Source of the DNA: an uncultured Collinsella sp.
Lineage (GTDB): Bacteria; Actinomycetota; Coriobacteriia; Coriobacteriales; Coriobacteriaceae
Direction of reading: 5' to 3'
Assembly: GCA_902494545.1 (NCBI GenBank)
Contig: CABUTP010000052.1
Location: 1-8,548 of the forward strand
DNA length: 8,548 bases
Position 1 is the stretch's first letter. Each line of letters opens with the position of its first letter. This document shows positions 6,452 to 8,548 of the stretch, piece by piece. The translations under genes and the position numbers were made by a program. The notes under the pieces were generated by a model. That model was not told the DNA's origin. It saw only the letters and a list, made by a program, of their open reading frames with translations, and did not search any database.

Positions 6452-6569
6452 GGATGACAAGACGTACACACCCCACGGTTATAAGCTGCCTACGAGCAGG
6501 AACTTCTCGCCGGATCTTTTCACGCCTATGGTAAAGGCGGTATCAGACAATACGTAAGGAGTGAGACGT

Positions 6570-7019
6570 ATGATTCTTTTCATCAACGGAAGCCCCAACA
6601 AGGATGGCAACACGGCGCGCCTGGCGCGCGAGCTCATCGGCGATCGCCCGTACGAGCAGCTGAATCTTGCCGAGCACAAGGTCTACGGCTACGGCCAGAG
6701 CTACGGCGACGATGACTTCGAGGACGTGCTCGCGCGCATCGAGGCGGCGGACACCCTGGTCGTGGGGTCGCCCGTCTACTGGCACAGCCTCTCCGGCATG
6801 CTGCGCAACCTGCTCGACCGCTTCTACGGTCCGGTGCGTGAGGGCAGTATGAGCGGCAAGACGCTCTATTTCGTGTTCCAAGGTGGCGCGCCCACGCGCG
6901 AGATGCTCGATTGGGGCGAGTACACCATGAAGCGCTTCGCCGCGCTCTACGGTATGACCTACGGCGGCATGGTCGACAACACGCACGAGGCAAGGGCGCT
7001 CTCGAAGAAGCTCGCGTAG
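6570..7019 (+). CDS. Short flavodoxin-fold NAD(P)H-dependent FMN oxidoreductase
   Basis: This 149-residue protein opens with the flavodoxin-like strand and phosphate loop MILFINGSPNKDGNTARL. It continues with ADTLVVGSPVYWHSLSGMLRN, the second FMN-contacting loop, and LYFVFQGGAPTREM. It is shorter than the usual 180-residue FMN reductases but, as far as I recall, matches an approximately 150-residue subfamily of Lactobacillus and related Gram-positives, so it does not look truncated. It should be a cytosolic FMN-binding quinone/nitro/azo-type reductase. Start ATG 6570 is chosen over the in-frame GTG at 6561 because AAGGAG (6556-6561) lies 8 bases before the ATG and overlaps that GTG. It follows the hydrolase after a 118-base gap in which I could not fix a good promoter, so its own promoter or readthrough are both possible. 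A terminator follows 26 bases after its stop. Confidence 0.87.
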   Translation: MILFINGSPNKDGNTARLARELIGDRPYEQLNLAEHKVYGYGQSYGDDDFEDVLARIEAADTLVVGSPVYWHSLSGMLRNLLDRFYGPVREGSMSGKTLYFVFQGGAPTREMLDWGEYTMKRFAALYGMTYGGMVDNTHEARALSKKLA

Positions 7020-7045
7020 CCCCGACTTGCGTAACTCAGTTCGGC

Positions 7046-7085
7046 GGCGGTGGGCCCGTGAAGACGGAGGCCCACCGCCCCTTTT
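7046..7085 (+). terminator. Rho-independent terminator of the plus-strand run
   Basis: A perfect 11-base stem, GGCGGTGGGCC (7046-7056) with GGCCCACCGCC (7069-7079), closes a 12-base loop and is followed by CCTTTTCG. It ends the flavodoxin transcript and lies 8 bases from the stop of the converging hydrolase gene. On the minus strand no T-run follows, although the stem may still slow readthrough. Confidence 0.85.
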
Positions 7086-7092
7086 CGTTCGC

Positions 7093-8001
7093 CTAACGTA
7101 TAATCGGACGGGCGCTGCGGACGACTACCCGCATGAGCAGGGCACCCAGAAATGCGGAAAGCCATCCCATGATGTCCTCGTCACGGGCAAAGAGGCAACC
7201 GCCCGCCCCGTGCTGGCCCGCGTCCGCAGCAAAGCCCCGCTCGGTGAAGTAGCTCGTGGGCTTGACATCGAGCACGACCAGCTCGCTGATGCGCTCCTCG
7301 GAAAGCCTGCGAGCTCGATAGGCGGCGCGAATCTCCTCGTACGCCTCGCGCGCGGACCCGGAGCCGTAATAGTCGTCGTTCTCGCCGATAGCCATATACA
7401 CGGGAACCTCGGCTGCGGTGAGCGTCTCGATGTCGCCGTCCCAGCGCGAGATGGTGTGAAGCGCGCATCGGTAGAGCTCGGGGCGCGTTCCCAAGACGAT
7501 GGAGATGGTCTCGCCGCCGCCCGAGCATCCGCTCAGGTACACGTGGTCCGCATCGATGCTGTAGGCACCGAGCAGCCATTCGGTGAGCTCCACCACGTCT
7601 GACGCCGATTGCTCACCCCAGTCGTCGAGCTGGGGCGAGGCCACGATCATATCGGCGATGTAGTCGTTCGCCACGAAGGGGTAGTCCTCCTGAAGATTCG
7701 CCCCCACGCCCTGGAAGTAGAGCCCCTCCCAGCCGGGGCAGGCCACGTAGAGCGCATAAGGCACGGACCCGTCGTAGGAGTCCGGCACATGGAGCGAGAA
7801 GTGCAGCGTCCTGCCCGATGGCGTCTGCAGGGCGTCGTCAACGACGAAGCCGCGGTCTGTCTGCGACCCCTCCGTGAGGACGTAGCCGCCAAGCTCACGG
7901 ACATCCGCGCAGCCGACCAGGCCTTCCCCGAGTACCAGCCCGCCCGCAGCGAGCGCGGCAGCCTCGATAAAGGACCTGCGTGAAAGATGGCTCACGTGCA
8001 T
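7093..8001 (-). CDS. Tat-type lipoprotein alpha/beta hydrolase (PHB-depolymerase/esterase-like)
   Basis: This 302-residue protein starts MHVSHLSRRSFIEAAALAAG. The twin-arginine motif SRRSFI has R8-R9, and the lipobox LVGC gives lipidation at C31. The mature part has an alpha/beta hydrolase layout: strand YALYVACPGWEG (83-93), nucleophile elbow VYLSGCSGGGE with S160 in GCSGG, probable acid D209 or D210 (AIGENDDYYG), and probable base H264 (AGQHGAGG). This resembles the secreted esterase and polyhydroxybutyrate-depolymerase-like families; the substrate is unknown. Start ATG 8001 gives a clean signal peptide, and the only upstream hint is a weak AAGAGA. The longer frame to a TTG at 8097 would run into the ferredoxin gene and destroy the signal peptide. 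It lies 61 bases after the ferredoxin gene and could share its transcript. It converges on the flavodoxin gene. It shares signal peptide layout but little else with the other lipoprotein hydrolase at 5450. Confidence 0.85.
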   Translation of the reverse strand: MHVSHLSRRSFIEAAALAAGGLVLGEGLVGCADVRELGGYVLTEGSQTDRGFVVDDALQTPSGRTLHFSLHVPDSYDGSVPYALYVACPGWEGLYFQGVGANLQEDYPFVANDYIADMIVASPQLDDWGEQSASDVVELTEWLLGAYSIDADHVYLSGCSGGGETISIVLGTRPELYRCALHTISRWDGDIETLTAAEVPVYMAIGENDDYYGSGSAREAYEEIRAAYRARRLSEERISELVVLDVKPTSYFTERGFAADAGQHGAGGCLFARDEDIMGWLSAFLGALLMRVVVRSARPIIR

Positions 8002-8062
8002 AGTTTCTCTTTCTGAATGAATCAAGCCGAAGCCGCAGACTTTCGGCATGGCGAGAAGCGCA

Positions 8063-8548
8063 TCAGCGGCCGCTGTTGGCCTCTTGCAGCTCGGCAAGGG
8101 TCACATGCTCGTTGCGGAAGCGCGCCGCGGGATTTTTGTCGCCCGCCGCGCAGGTGATGGCGTGCGCGGGACAGGCGTGCATGCAGGCGAGGCAGGCGTT
8201 GCAGCCAAAGCCCGCCCGCGCGTTACGGACGGCCTTACCGCCCTCGAGCGCGATGCAGCCAGCCGGACACACCTTTGCGCACGCCCCGCATCCCATGCAC
8301 TTCTCGGAATCAACGGTCAGGAATCCGCCCAGCGCCGCCGGCTCGAAGCACAAGCCCCGGCTCATGAACTGCTCGTGCGCCGCGCGGTCCTCGTCGGTCA
8401 CCGGCTCGATCCAGCGGCGGCGCGCCGCGACGTCCGCGCGGATGCGCGCAAGGTTCTCGCCGATCTTCTTCTCGGGAATGCGGGCGCGCTGCTCGTCCAT
8501 GTCGAAGTTGGGCAGCCAGTTGTCCACCATGAGGAGTGTGGTCACGTA
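8063..8548 (-). CDS. EFR1-type ferredoxin, 3' part (2x[4Fe-4S]), 5' end outside the window
   Basis: The open frame enters from the right edge without a start and gives about 161 residues. In this family (about 260 residues) an N-terminal flavodoxin-like domain precedes a bacterial-type two-cluster ferredoxin. The visible part begins near the end of the flavodoxin-like portion (VDNWLPNFDM), followed by a basic linker. Two cluster motifs are complete: CMGCGACAKVCP (cysteines about 84, 87, 90, 94 of the fragment) and CNACLACMHACP (about 116, 119, 122, 126). These eight cysteines should carry two low-potential [4Fe-4S] clusters for cytosolic electron transfer. The frame has in-frame GTG and ATG codons near its right end, but conserved sequence runs up to the edge, so the true start lies outside. 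It is followed by a lipoprotein hydrolase 61 bases on. The electron partner is unknown; the flavodoxin-like protein nearby is a candidate only. Confidence 0.9.
   Translation of the reverse strand, partial: YVTTLLMVDNWLPNFDMDEQRARIPEKKIGENLARIRADVAARRRWIEPVTDEDRAAHEQFMSRGLCFEPAALGGFLTVDSEKCMGCGACAKVCPAGCIALEGGKAVRNARAGFGCNACLACMHACPAHAITCAAGDKNPAARFRNEHVTLAELQEANSGR

Noticed and set aside
7093..8097. Longer hydrolase beginning at TTG 8097
   Set aside because: It would overlap the ferredoxin gene by 35 bases and bury the twin-arginine signal peptide; ATG 8001 gives a normal lipoprotein signal.

Overview
The window looks like chromosomal DNA of a high-GC anaerobic actinobacterium, most likely of the class Coriobacteriia (Collinsella/Olsenella-like). 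I infer this from the GC-rich codon use, the short flavodoxin, the EFR1-type ferredoxin and the two Tat-type lipoprotein hydrolases; no rRNA or other marker gene is present to prove it. The left end (about 1-960) is visibly poorer in GC (28 of 60 bases at 601-660, against 41 of 60 at 5221-5280) and looks acquired.

Left block, minus strand, 1-960. A class I SAM methyltransferase (886-257) overlaps the start of a second methyltransferase (270-19) that is broken. After its SAM-binding glycine loop the second one runs straight into an unrelated hydrophobic tail, so it is probably an internal-deletion fusion with the end of a membrane protein gene. A further gene begins at base 7 and runs off the window. 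The block has its own promoter. A close match to the DtxR/IdeR iron box (942-960) covers its -35 region, and a second, perfect palindrome (904-921) covers its -10 and start point. A 409-base stretch (922-1330) holds no gene but has a cluster of nested inverted repeats.

Middle block, 1331-3749. A two-gene minus-strand operon encodes an AKR5-type aldo/keto reductase (3462-2611) followed by a YqhD/BdhA-type iron-containing alcohol dehydrogenase (2566-1403). It is closed by a strong hairpin terminator at 1331-1361. A divergent intergenic region with overlapping palindromes separates it from the plus-strand genes.

Right block, 3750-8548. On the plus strand lie a second aldo/keto reductase (3750-4739), a RibD-C/dihydrofolate-reductase-like protein (4746-5453), a Tat lipoprotein alpha/beta hydrolase (5450-6451, ATGA overlap) and, after a 118-base gap, a short flavodoxin-like FMN oxidoreductase (6570-7019) closed by a hairpin terminator. 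Converging from the right on the minus strand are the 3' part of an EFR1-type 2x[4Fe-4S] ferredoxin (8548-8063) and a second Tat lipoprotein hydrolase (8001-7093).

Taken together, positions 1403-8548 form a compact oxidoreductase and esterase island: four NAD(P)H-dependent reductase-type proteins, one flavoprotein, one ferredoxin and two exported hydrolases. A reasonable reading, which is inference, is uptake or hydrolysis of esters or xenobiotics at the cell surface coupled to reduction of the released carbonyl compounds in the cytoplasm. No RNA gene, CRISPR array or intact insertion sequence was seen.
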